From assembly GCF_017874355.1 (NCBI RefSeq), contig NZ_JAGGLI010000011.1:21007-85006 (forward strand): a stretch of 64,000 bases of DNA, written 5' to 3'. The DNA comes from Acetoanaerobium pronyense. GTDB taxonomy: Bacteria; Bacillota; Clostridia; Peptostreptococcales; Filifactoraceae. This document shows, in pieces, positions 22,682 to 31,426 of this stretch. The notes beneath the pieces are model-generated. The model did not search any database. It saw only the letters and a program-made list of their open reading frames with translations, and had not been told where the DNA came from. The position numbers and the translations under genes are program-made. The stretch's first letter is position 1, and each line of letters begins with the position of its first letter.

Positions 22682-23994
22682 TAAACCAATATTTCTTTAT
22701 TGAGCTTATTTATATCCGGCTCAATATTTAATCACATATCATATCACATGGTAAAGATGAACTGGAGATTATACCCCATGGAATCTTATTTTTTAGGAAT
22801 CCAAGGAAACTGTTAGGTGCGTATGTTATTTAGTCAATTTTCTAGGAGTTAATTAGTTTCTGAAGTAGCTCTGATTAATGGTATTTCGTATTCCCATAGA
22901 ATACTATTGCGTTGAAACCACTCCTGCTTTTATGATCTACCAGCTATAGAGATTTTCCATCTCGTTAAATATAAAAATGAGGGTAGCAATATTTTCTGCC
23001 TGGGGATAAAAATGAAGATTTGCCTCTATTTCTAATGGTTTAAACCCTATAGTATTAATCACCAGTTTTAAGAATTATCTACAATCTGACTCCAAGATAT
23101 TTTGGAATGATATAAATATTGCGATTTTTAATATGAAATAATCACCGCTAAAAATCTATACGATTCATAAAAATTAATAATCATTTTTAACCCTATAAAG
23201 TGTGAATATACGACACCTTGCTATATGCTCTTAAAAAATTTAAACACTCCTTATATTCTTTTATATGCTTCTATTTTTTTATAATTTTCCATATTTTCAC
23301 TTTCTTTTTGGGGTGGGGGTTATGTAAAAATAGCCTGTGTATTACAAAGAGGTCCCCCTTCGGTCCCAAGCTGAAAATTTGAAAATATTTTTATGGGGGG
23401 GAGGCTGTTTATGCACCTCTATATATATTAAAATGTTAATTTTTGTTAACCGTATTTTCTTTAAATGTATGCAAACTTATGCCTATATCTAATGTGTAAA
23501 ATTTTCATCTATTTGCTAATTATCTTTATCTTTTGCTCTTTATTATGATTATATTTACGCTTAAAAGCACCTATACTGTAGTTTATGCATATCCCCCCCT
23601 CTAGGTTACATCGGATTTAAATTTTGTGGGACGGAAAGGGGGAACTGTATCCAATAGAACGACTAATTTTTAAAAAGGGGTGCAGGTATTTTAAAATAAT
23701 GAAGCGAGTGGTAGTTTGAACTCTTCAGCCAAGGAATGAATAAAGTATAAAATCATATCTTATTAACATTTTTTTCTTCCACTCTGTTGGTGCATTAAGG
23801 AAATATTCCTTTCATGCATCCCCACCCCTTCAACTTTATCTCTGATAGTATAAGCTTATTTCAATAATTTATCACGTGAATTTTAACTATTTATCTAATA
23901 CCCTGATTGATGAATTCCTTGGAATTAATGTACTTATTTATTGGATATACACTCCCTATTTCTCTAATCCCCATTCGTTTAAAGATATAATTGT
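22682..23994. other. 1.3 kb without recognisable genes; one cos-like word
   Basis: No frame with a convincing start and ribosome site is seen on either strand. The sequence is AT-rich with isolated runs of G (23320-23329, 23395-23401) or C (23587-23593). AGAGGTCCCCCTTCGGTCC at 23348-23366 resembles the word upstream of the prophage small terminase. The stretch looks like decayed mobile DNA. Confidence 0.4.
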
Positions 23995-24041
23995 AAAAAA
24001 ATAAGCACCTCCCAAATTAATTGTAAAGGTACTTATTTTTT
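23995..24041 (-). terminator. terminator of the helicase operon
   Basis: Arms AAAAAATAAGCACCT and AGGTACTTATTTTTT with one internal mismatch and a ~17-nt loop, just past the stop of the 107-aa gene. Confidence 0.7.
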
Positions 24042-24055
24042 CAATGTAATCAACG

Positions 24056-24379
24056 CTATCCTATTTTAGATAATTGAATATTATTTAGCTCCAAATATTC
24101 TTTTTTTAACTCTTTAAGTTCTTTTTCCCTATTAAACATGCACTGCATTTTTTCATCCTGATACATCATAATCTTCTGGAGATAATTGTTATTATCAAAT
24201 TCATAATAAAAAATTGTATCAAATTTATCAACTAGACATTTCATTTCTGCAATGAATTTATTTTCCTTTGTATAATATTTAACATATTCATAGTTGTCAA
24301 GTTTAGCATTATCCAATAAATTATACGGTGTCACTATAGGCAAATTCCTTAGTTTAAATAGTCTACTGAGTATATCCAT
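24056..24379 (-). CDS. helicase-linked protein of unknown function, 107 aa
   Basis: Starts 5 nt after the helicase gene with a GAGGTGAAAAC site, so the two are one unit. It is acidic to neutral and alpha/beta, ending in a charged helix (REKELKELKKEYLEL). No family recognised. A strict pair with a mobile DEAH helicase beside an attachment site suggests a two-gene defence or anti-competitor module. Confidence 0.6.
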   Translation of the reverse strand: MDILSRLFKLRNLPIVTPYNLLDNAKLDNYEYVKYYTKENKFIAEMKCLVDKFDTIFYYEFDNNNYLQKIMMYQDEKMQCMFNREKELKELKKEYLELNNIQLSKIG

Positions 24380-24383
24380 GTTT

Positions 24384-26294
24384 TCACCTCATTTTTAAAT
24401 TATCAATTTCATTCTCTAAACTGTAGTCCAGCTGTTTTTCTAGATTATCTAGAATATTAAGCCCCTTATCCAGATCTGCATCTGTCCATTTTTTTCTTTC
24501 TTTCCCTATCGCTTTCTTAAGACAATCGTTAATATAGAATGCTAAAATTCCATCGTTTTTATTCACATATTTTGCTATATAATTACATTTTGTTTTTATT
24601 ATCGATAAATCTTTCAAATAATTCTTATCTTTATCTATATCATACTGCACCATAAGTCGGGGCACAATATCTTCTCTTATTTTATCATCTATATTTTTTT
24701 TCTTTTTACTGTAGAGTAAATCTGGGCGCTTTGTCTCATCATCGTCACTTTCAGCTTGCTGGATTATAAGTTGAGCCTGGTCATCAGTTATATTGTCTCC
24801 AAGTATTTTTTTCAAATCTTTTATTTTCTGCTTTAATTCAGCATCCTTTTTCTTACTTAGAGCAAATAACTCGGTTGATAGATATTCTTCACTCTCAATT
24901 CTGGAGTCTCCAAGATTTATAACTTTGCCCAACTCATCTTTTTCAGACTCACCAGGAGTGGTCTTTGGATCCATTGTTTTATTTATAATATCATCGTAGT
25001 CTTTTAATCTTTTAATAATTTCACTCTCTTGGATTTCTATTTTATATTTTTCCCATAGGTGCTCTAATTCTAAGTTTTTATGTGCAATTACCTCTCCTAT
25101 ATTATCTTCTACTTGTGCATCCCCATCTTCGATAAACCGTAGAATTCTTCCTACAAATTGAGCATACGGCAATTCATTTCTAAATGGCCTAAATATAGCT
25201 GCTATAGATAAATAAGGATGGTCATACCCTTCTCCCAACATAGCGACATTAACTATTACATCTACTAGATTATTTTTTATTTCATCAAATAGGCGATCTT
25301 TTTTTGTTTCTTCCAATTTACTATGTATCAAAGCAACGCTATAGCCGTGTTTTTCATATAGTTTCTGTATTTCTTCAGCATGGTATATACTACAAGCAAC
25401 TGCAATTATTTTATGGGGAATTTTGCTACCTATATTTTTTTTCTTTTCAAGAAGCCTTATACTTTCCCTAACAATCTTTTCAGAACAATCTTCTGATAAA
25501 GCTACTGATCTAGTTATCCATTCCATGTCCTTTAAATTTAATGCATATAACTCCTGGATAGAATAAGTTTTATCTGTATTTTTATCTATCGTTAGTCTCA
25601 GTTCATCTGGGATGAAAGTGTTATTTCTAAGACTCTTTACATACCCATTAGCCATTGCTCTACTCAATGGATACTTATATATTAGTTCTCCATTTATTTC
25701 TTTTCTATCTGTTCTAAAAGGCGTTCCAGTAAGTTTTAATACTTTGGCTTTATCAAAATATTTCACAGAGTCCACCCAAGTAGCAGCTGTAGAATGGTGG
25801 GCTTCATCTATTATTATCATATCAAAGAAATCTTTAGAAACTCTATTGATTAAAGATGACTCTAATCTAGACTGAAGTTTCTGAATATTCAGTATGACTA
25901 TATTTGCTTTACTTAAAACCTCCATAGGAGTGTCTTGGCCATTATATTCTATTATATTTGGTAAAAATTTCTTTGATGAAAAAACATTCCTTTTTAACCA
26001 GAAATTGTTATAAAAATCAGGGTTCAAAGCATCAATAACAGTATTTTTTATTGTGGTATAAGGCGTAACTATAAGAACTCTTCCTCCAGATATCCCAAAA
26101 GGAGCTATAGCCATGAATCCAGTTTTTCCAACTCCAGTAGGTAAGACCACTAAAGCATTCCTATTATCATATTCTGAATTAAAATATTCTTTAAGCTCTA
26201 TATAGGCTTCTACTTGAGGGTATCTCAATTTTTCATTCCCTAGTATATTCGGTTTTGAATGTTTGAAGTAATTTCCCATATATTCTAATGACAA
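24384..26294 (-). CDS. DEAH-family SF2 helicase, putative defence protein
   Basis: About 636 residues, probably from the TTG at 26294 behind GGGGAG. The helicase motifs are clear: motif I VLPTGVGKTG, motif II IIIDEAHHS, motif III KLTGTPFR, then in the second RecA fold VIVNVAMLGEGYDHP and motif VI AQFVGRILR. The ~200 C-terminal residues are highly charged and unassigned. It resembles the helicase of type III restriction-like and other defence systems, but no nuclease domain is visible in it or its small partner. Location at the tRNA end of an integrated segment fits cargo. Confidence 0.8.
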   Translation of the reverse strand: MSLEYMGNYFKHSKPNILGNEKLRYPQVEAYIELKEYFNSEYDNRNALVVLPTGVGKTGFMAIAPFGISGGRVLIVTPYTTIKNTVIDALNPDFYNNFWLKRNVFSSKKFLPNIIEYNGQDTPMEVLSKANIVILNIQKLQSRLESSLINRVSKDFFDMIIIDEAHHSTAATWVDSVKYFDKAKVLKLTGTPFRTDRKEINGELIYKYPLSRAMANGYVKSLRNNTFIPDELRLTIDKNTDKTYSIQELYALNLKDMEWITRSVALSEDCSEKIVRESIRLLEKKKNIGSKIPHKIIAVACSIYHAEEIQKLYEKHGYSVALIHSKLEETKKDRLFDEIKNNLVDVIVNVAMLGEGYDHPYLSIAAIFRPFRNELPYAQFVGRILRFIEDGDAQVEDNIGEVIAHKNLELEHLWEKYKIEIQESEIIKRLKDYDDIINKTMDPKTTPGESEKDELGKVINLGDSRIESEEYLSTELFALSKKKDAELKQKIKDLKKILGDNITDDQAQLIIQQAESDDDETKRPDLLYSKKKKNIDDKIREDIVPRLMVQYDIDKDKNYLKDLSIIKTKCNYIAKYVNKNDGILAFYINDCLKKAIGKERKKWTDADLDKGLNILDNLEKQLDYSLENEIDNLKMR

Positions 26295-26382
26295 AGCGCC
26301 CACTCCCCTGCTATATTTTCCTTAAATTATAGCATATAGTAAAGCACTGAAAATCTTTAAAATCATATAATAACTTTCCCCC

Positions 26383-26402
26383 GGTGGCTAAAAAGTGGCT
26401 AA
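26383..26402. repeat. putative integrase arm-type site (right copy)
   Basis: Same 20-bp word and orientation as 11889-11908, 44 bp inside the tRNA-proximal attachment repeat. Confidence 0.5.
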
Positions 26403-26404
26403 AT

Positions 26405-26436
26405 TAAAAAATACAAGAGTATAAAACTCCTGTATC
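26405..26436 (-). terminator. tRNA-Arg terminator
   Basis: Read leftward, ATACAGGAGT-loop-ACTCTTGTAT followed by TTTTTTAATTT, 10 bp beyond the tRNA 3' end. Because it lies on the integrated side, the tRNA now uses a terminator brought by the element. Confidence 0.7.
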
Positions 26437-26445
26437 GCTTATTTT

Positions 26446-26522
26446 TGGTGCACCCAAGAGGACTTGAACCTCCGACTCACAGTTTAGGAAACTGCAGCTC
26501 TATCCACCTGAGCTATGGGTGC
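26446..26522 (-). tRNA. tRNA-Arg, anticodon CCU
   Basis: Complete cloverleaf: acceptor GCACCCA pairing with TGGGTGC, D-arm GCTC..GAGC, anticodon stem GCAGT/ACTGT with loop TTCCTAA (anticodon CCT), T-arm GGAGGTTCAAGTCCTC-like, discriminator A and encoded CCA. Its 3' 40 bp are duplicated at 11745-11784, so it serves as integration site. Confidence 0.95.
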
Positions 26523-26561
26523 ATGGGTTTGAATTAGCTAGCTACAGTTATTATATTAGCA

Positions 26562-26771
26562 TTAAATATGAATTTCGTAAATATCTCTAGAATAAATTAT
26601 TAAAATAGGCCTTAACGATTCTATTTTATGAACATATGCCACATGCTCTCCATAAACATTAACCATATCTTCTATTATTTCAAGTACATCTACATAGTAA
26701 TCATAAATTTTGCTAGGTTTGTAAGAAAATCTGTTTCCAAGTTCTTTTTTTTCAATATAATCTCTCCAGCA
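26562..26771 (-). pseudogene. 5'-truncated gene remnant, unknown
   Basis: A 69-codon open frame without a start (WRDYIEKKELGNRFSYKPS ... YDYYVDVLEIIEDM ... LRPILIIYSRDIY) has convincing protein-like composition. It begins abruptly at the border of the left AbiE-flanking palindrome. It is probably the tail of a gene whose front was lost by rearrangement. No family recognised. Confidence 0.35.
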
Positions 26772-26773
26772 TT

Positions 26774-26827
26774 ACTTGTCTTTTTGGTTCGTATTTTTAA
26801 CAATATATACTTTCCAAAAAGACAAGT
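26774..26827. repeat. palindromic promoter-like repeat, copy left of abiE
   Basis: ACTTGTCTTTTTGG and CCAAAAAGACAAGT form a perfect 14-bp inverted repeat around GTTCGTATT...ATATAC. It is closely similar to 28360-28411 in the abiEi promoter. Read leftward it offers TTGTCT plus a poor -10 and drives no intact gene. Confidence 0.7.
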
Positions 26828-26903
26828 TTCTTTTAAAGAGTTTCCAATGGCTTTGTTATGAATTTTTTCTGGCTTTAGCATTATGTCTATAATGTAAATA
26901 ATT

Positions 26904-27746
26904 TTATTTTTCTTCTCCAAGAATTTCTTTTAATTTTTTAATAATATCATCAAATTTAATACCTTGTGCATAAGGGTATTTCTTTGTATATGAATCCCAT
27001 ATCAACTGAAGATCCTTGCTCTCTTCAATGTCAGCAATATATTTCTCCTTTTTATCTAGGTAAATTAACGTATCTCTTTCTTTTGCTTTTTCTATAATAG
27101 CACTTCTTAAATCTACAATATTAATATCATCTTTTCTAAAGCTGGTTAACATGTATACATCGTAGTAATCTCTAGCCCTCGTATTTGAAATGTTTCTGGC
27201 TAATATTGACTCGATTTTTTCAGCTAGAATAGTGTTCAAATTATAAGCCTTAATTTCAATGCTCCGTTCTTCAAACATTAGTTCAAAGGAATAGTCAACT
27301 TCTCTTGGAATAATAATATCTCCTGTAGTAATATCAATTTTCATATTTACCTTAATTGTGAAGAATTTAGCTTCTAAAGATACTCTAAAATCTTCATATT
27401 CACTTATATCATGAATGCTATTTATGTTTTTAATAGTGAAAGTAACATTATCACCTAAGTCTATGGAGAGTATTTCATTCAATATTTCTTCTATATTTTC
27501 TTTAGTAACTGGAAATCCTTTTATAGTTGTGTCCATATCTAACGTACTTCTTAAATCTATTCCTAGCATTGCTGCAATTAAAAATCCACCCTTAAGAACA
27601 AAATTATCCTTATATTCTGAAATAGAAATCCGCTCTAAAAGTCTTTCCATCATGAAATTTTGAAGCAAGGTATTGGCTACCAAGTTCTTTTTCTTCGCCA
27701 TATTATTAATCCAATCTTTTAATTGTTTTGGGCTTCCAATTTTCAA
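26904..27746 (-). CDS. abiEii: AbiEii toxin (nucleotidyltransferase)
   Basis: A 280-residue AbiEii/AbiGii-family protein. LKGGFLIAAMLGIDLRSTLDMDTT holds the nucleotidyltransferase signature with the DxD pair. The later LAEKIESILARNISNTRARDYYDVYML segment is typical of the family. Such toxins are type IV toxin-antitoxin nucleotidyltransferases that stop growth on phage infection; related enzymes modify tRNA 3' ends. It overlaps the AbiEi gene by 4 nt. Confidence 0.9.
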   Translation of the reverse strand: MKIGSPKQLKDWINNMAKKKNLVANTLLQNFMMERLLERISISEYKDNFVLKGGFLIAAMLGIDLRSTLDMDTTIKGFPVTKENIEEILNEILSIDLGDNVTFTIKNINSIHDISEYEDFRVSLEAKFFTIKVNMKIDITTGDIIIPREVDYSFELMFEERSIEIKAYNLNTILAEKIESILARNISNTRARDYYDVYMLTSFRKDDINIVDLRSAIIEKAKERDTLIYLDKKEKYIADIEESKDLQLIWDSYTKKYPYAQGIKFDDIIKKLKEILGEEK

Positions 27747-28339
27747 ATTAACACCTCCATATATTGGCGAATCAGCTCTTTCATATTAAACAATCCTGCG
27801 TACTTAATTAATTTAGCATAATCAGAGCCAGGTGTTTTTAAATATCTTCTTACTGCCTCATTTATCAAATCACGATCTAATTGTTCTTTCTTTTTCAAAC
27901 AATCGCAAATTGTTCTCTCTTTATCATAAACATAAACTTCATTTCCATATGGTGTTTTCATTGTAATTTTACCAATAGTATGCAAATTCTTAGCCACATA
28001 AAAAAACTTATATTTATTCTTCTCTTTTAAGAGTCTAGTATTATATCCTGAAGGAATAGTAATCATTATTTGAAAAGGAGTTCTATCTGCTAATTCGTGA
28101 AAATACAAAGCAGTCTCATGAGAAAAAATCCCTTTTTTACACCTATATTGACTTAAATAGTATTCATCTTCCATCTGATTTGAATCCATGTATAGGCCAT
28201 GCTCTACTCTTTCTAATTGACCTAGTTTTTCCATACGTTGCAGTATTTTATTATCTATTCCTTTAGATTTTGCTTCAAGTGAAGTAATAAAACCATTATT
28301 CTTTTTTAGCAACTTCAAAACCAAATCATTTTTGCTCAC
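27743..28339 (-). CDS. abiEi: AbiEi antitoxin and autorepressor
   Basis: A 198-residue AbiEi-family protein. The N-terminal winged helix (NDLVLKLLKKNNGFITSLEAKSKGIDNKILQRMEKLGQLERVEHGLY) should bind the promoter, and the C-terminal domain (GIFSHETALYFHELADRTP ... CDCLKKKEQLDRDLINEAVRRYL) neutralises the toxin. In studied systems AbiEi represses its own operon by binding inverted repeats; the palindrome at 28360-28411, 20 bp upstream, is the evident target. It is translationally coupled to abiEii (ATGA overlap). Confidence 0.9.
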   Translation of the reverse strand: MSKNDLVLKLLKKNNGFITSLEAKSKGIDNKILQRMEKLGQLERVEHGLYMDSNQMEDEYYLSQYRCKKGIFSHETALYFHELADRTPFQIMITIPSGYNTRLLKEKNKYKFFYVAKNLHTIGKITMKTPYGNEVYVYDKERTICDCLKKKEQLDRDLINEAVRRYLKTPGSDYAKLIKYAGLFNMKELIRQYMEVLI

Positions 28340-28359
28340 AAGCTCACCTCACATAACTT

Positions 28360-28411
28360 CTTGTCTTTTTTGTTCGTATTCATTTTACTATATACTCACT
28401 AAAAAGACAAG
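28360..28411 (-). promoter_or_regulatory. abiE promoter with palindromic operator
   Basis: CTTGTCTTTTT and AAAAAGACAAG form an 11-bp inverted repeat. Leftward, TTGTCT and TAAAAT are spaced 17 bp, so the -35 box lies inside one arm. Binding of AbiEi here would block transcription. Confidence 0.7.
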
Positions 28412-28480
28412 TTCATCAACATTTTTCTTTGATAGATACATTAATAAAATTATTAGAAATAAGCAATAGCAGAATGTTTT

Positions 28481-28500
28481 GATGCAAATTTGATGCAAAA
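28481..28500. repeat. tandem GATGCAAAT words, possible att remnant
   Basis: GATGCAAATTTGATGCAAAA is a tandem of a 10-bp word, similar in layout to the arm-type repeats near 11889 and 26383. It could be left over from an element that brought in abiE. Confidence 0.3.
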
Positions 28501-28599
28501 AACAAAAATGAAATTTATATTGTAGCAGGACTTTTTAGTCCTATCTCTAAAAGCTATATAGCTTCTACCTTTGTTTTTCCAAAAGATTTCTCTCTATCA

Positions 28600-29313
28600 T
28601 CATATTTCTAGCTTTGCTCCATGCTCTTTTAACCATTTCCTTTTCTCACTATAGTCAGGAATTATTGATGCAACGTTATTCCAAAAGCTTTTTTGATGAT
28701 GTTTGTGCTCCATATGACACATCTCATGGACTACGACATAATCAAGGATAGGAAGTGGGGACATTATTAGCTTATAATTAAAAAATAGGTCATTTTTATA
28801 GTTACAGCTTCCCCATCTTGTCTTTTGAGCTTTGATTTTTATTGAGTTTACTTTTTTATTAAAATATTTACTATAATAGGATATCCTTTCTTCTATCATC
28901 TGCTTTGCTATTGCTTTGTACCAAATCTCCATAGACTTCCTTATAATATCTTCATCTCTAGTAGGCGCAGTGATTATAAGGTTATGTTGTGTTAGCTTGA
29001 TTTCTGGTTTTTTTAAGTCTTCATTAATTACTAAATCAAGAATATAGTTTTTTCCTAAGTACATCAAATATTCCCCAGAAACATAGTTTTTCTTGATAGG
29101 AATATTTTGGGAATCACTTAAAAAATGAAGCTTTTCTATAAGCCACTTTTCTTTTTTTCTAAGGTTTTTTTCAATCTGGCTTTTACTCACATACTGTGGA
29201 GCCCTCACTGTAACTATCCCAGGTGCTTTGATACTTATCTCAAGAGTCTTCCTCTTTGAATAAATTACATTATATTCTATAATTCTATCTTCAAATACTA
29301 TATTAAAATTCAT
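28600..29313 (-). CDS. YgjP/WLM-type zinc metallopeptidase
   Basis: A 237-residue member of the YgjP-like (DUF45) family. The zinc site is VVHEMCHMEHKHHQKSFW (HExxH with a downstream His), preceded by the family landmark KTRWGSCNYKNDLFFNYKLIMSP. The N-terminal half is the beta-rich domain with RAPQYVSKSQIEKNLRKKEKWL. Cytosolic; substrates are not known for most members. Some relatives accompany restriction systems, but here it stands alone at the edge of the mobile region. Confidence 0.85.
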   Translation of the reverse strand: MNFNIVFEDRIIEYNVIYSKRKTLEISIKAPGIVTVRAPQYVSKSQIEKNLRKKEKWLIEKLHFLSDSQNIPIKKNYVSGEYLMYLGKNYILDLVINEDLKKPEIKLTQHNLIITAPTRDEDIIRKSMEIWYKAIAKQMIEERISYYSKYFNKKVNSIKIKAQKTRWGSCNYKNDLFFNYKLIMSPLPILDYVVVHEMCHMEHKHHQKSFWNNVASIIPDYSEKRKWLKEHGAKLEI

Positions 29314-29539
29314 ATCTTCTCCAGTTCCAGCACTTAAAATATATACTTATGAATTCTGTACTTTTTGTAATTTTGCAAATTCAAATCCTCTTAATTATAG
29401 GCTTATATTCCTTTTTAACTTACGCCTCTAAATTATATCATATAGCTTTACTTCTCAATCACAACAAAGTTTAGAGGACTTTAACTTAGTATATAGAATA
29501 CTTTATTTATAGAAAATTATAACAAAAGGGTGATATATT

Positions 29540-29800
29540 ATGGATATTACTATACATCTACTTGATGAGTCAGTAAAAGAGGAGCTTTTTGAATTTGAAG
29601 TTGAAAATAGAAATTATTTTGCTCAAATAGGCTTTCCCAGAGATGAAAGCTACTATGATTTTAGGAATTTTGAGCAAATAACTAAAGATTTGATTTTTGA
29701 TCAGGAAAATGGAATGACAGTATATCCTTTGAGAAAATACTGGACTAGAATAAAAAAGGTGGAACCAAGTTCCACCTTTTTGTCTTCCTTGATAAGCTAA
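29540..29800 (+). pseudogene. GNAT acetyltransferase N-terminal remnant
   Basis: The first ~65 residues (LFEFEVENRNYFAQIGFPRDESYYDFRNF ... LIFDQENGMTVYPL) match the start of RimJ/RimL-like N-acetyltransferases. The frame then runs into a transcription terminator and stops at 86 residues, without the acetyl-CoA motif. A good ribosome site (AAAAGGGTG) is retained, so a short peptide may be made, but an active enzyme is unlikely. Confidence 0.6.
29752..29781. terminator. bidirectional terminator
   Basis: AAAAAAGGTGGAA-ccaag-TTCCACCTTTTT, a strong stem with A and T tracts on either side. It serves the leftward amylase gene and the rightward remnant. Confidence 0.8.
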
Positions 29801-31249
29801 TTATTTTTTTACATAGACAGAAACCGAGCCTGCTCCTACTTTAAATACTCCACTTCCCTGTTCATCTATCTCTATCTCCTCTTTTATATCTCCAAAGGCA
29901 TCTATCCAGATTTCCCCTTTATGAATATCTCCAACGTTCATTGATTTTTCTGCTTCATCTCCAGTAGATATGATTACAGCAAGCCCTTTTGGATGTTCTT
30001 CATTTCCTTTTCTTACCCATCCGATTACATTTTCGTGGTCAAAATAATCATCCTGATCTCCATATGAATGATTTATCCTTAGAGCTATTAGCTTGTCTAA
30101 TGCTTCTTTTATTGAATCTATAGGATGCTCTGAATCTGAGCCATAGTAATCACCGTAAAATACACAAGGATATCCGTCTTTTCTAAGAAGAATTAGACTA
30201 TATGCTATAGATTTGAACCAAGGCTCTATAAAGGATTCTAAGGACTGCCCTGTCTGAGAATCATGATTATCTACGAAGGTTACTGCAAGGGCTGGATGGT
30301 CTTTTACTAAAGTGCCTTCAAATATTTTTCTCATATCAAACTCTTTTCCACTTTTTGAAGCCTCAAAGAGCTTGTAGTGAAGAGGCACATCAAATAAATC
30401 AAGCTTATAGTCTACCTCTTCTAAATATTTATCAATTATATCTTTTCTTCCTTCCCAGTATTCTCCCACTCTATAAAAATCCTCACCAAATTCTGCAGTT
30501 ATGTGCTCTAGTAGTTCTTTAATAAACCAGTCATTTATATGTTTTATGGCATCTAGCCTTATCCCATCAATATTTGTTTCCTTAATGAACCAGCTTATCC
30601 AGTTTTTTGTCTCTTTTTGGACATCGGGATGTTTATAGTCAATATTTGAAAACATAAGATAGTCATAGTTTCCAAACTCCTTATCTACTCCATCTCCCCA
30701 ACTTTTTCCCTCTCCTTGAATCAAATATATTGCAGTTTTTTCATTTTCATTATTGTAATCTGTGCCGTTAAAATGCTCCCATGACCACTTAAAGTCAGAA
30801 TATTTTCCTTCCCTTGCATCAAAATTGAATTTTGTCCATCCTTCTATTTCATGGGGATCACTTATACTTTCCTCTCTGTTTTCAGGGTCAACTTCAACTG
30901 CCATAAACTTTTGAGTCTCATCTGCTCCTGCTTTATGATTCAGTACAACATCAGCATATACCCGTATTCCTTGATTTTTCAGCTCATTTATAGCCTCTAA
31001 AAGCTCCTCTTTTGTACCATATTTAGTAGGAATATCCCCTTTTTGGTCAAATTCTCCAAGGTCATACATGTCATATACTCCATATCCTGGATCATCTTTG
31101 CTAGTGCCTTTATAGCAAGGGGGTATCCAAACCGATGTAATGCCTAGTTCCTTTAGATGCCTTGCATCCTCTTTAAGTCTTTTCCAGTGATTTGAATCAG
31201 GCTTTATATACCATTCAAAATACTGCATCATAACTCCATTAACACTCAC
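29801..31249 (-). CDS. cytoplasmic alpha-amylase, GH13
   Basis: 482 residues from a GTG with AGGAGG eight bases upstream. No signal peptide: it begins VNGVMMQYFEWY, typical of intracellular GH13_5 amylases. Conserved regions: DVVLNHKAG (region I), GIRLDAIKH with nucleophile Asp (II), VGEYW with acid/base Glu (III), FVDNHD with transition-state Asp (IV). It hydrolyses alpha-1,4-glucans or maltodextrins inside the cell. It has a near-standard length for the subfamily and appears monocistronic. Confidence 0.92.
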   Translation of the reverse strand: MSVNGVMMQYFEWYIKPDSNHWKRLKEDARHLKELGITSVWIPPCYKGTSKDDPGYGVYDMYDLGEFDQKGDIPTKYGTKEELLEAINELKNQGIRVYADVVLNHKAGADETQKFMAVEVDPENREESISDPHEIEGWTKFNFDAREGKYSDFKWSWEHFNGTDYNNENEKTAIYLIQGEGKSWGDGVDKEFGNYDYLMFSNIDYKHPDVQKETKNWISWFIKETNIDGIRLDAIKHINDWFIKELLEHITAEFGEDFYRVGEYWEGRKDIIDKYLEEVDYKLDLFDVPLHYKLFEASKSGKEFDMRKIFEGTLVKDHPALAVTFVDNHDSQTGQSLESFIEPWFKSIAYSLILLRKDGYPCVFYGDYYGSDSEHPIDSIKEALDKLIALRINHSYGDQDDYFDHENVIGWVRKGNEEHPKGLAVIISTGDEAEKSMNVGDIHKGEIWIDAFGDIKEEIEIDEQGSGVFKVGAGSVSVYVKK

Positions 31250-31426
31250 TTAGATTTCCTCCTCTAATGAATCAGTATTTTTATAATTATTCTATATCTA
31301 TGATTTTCAATTAATCTCTTCTAATTATTGTTTCCCTTTTTTTTAAAAACGAAACAAAGAGAAAAGACCCCCATAAATGAGAGTCTTATCATATTTCTAT
31401 GGAGCCTTAACTTTTAATACAAGGCT

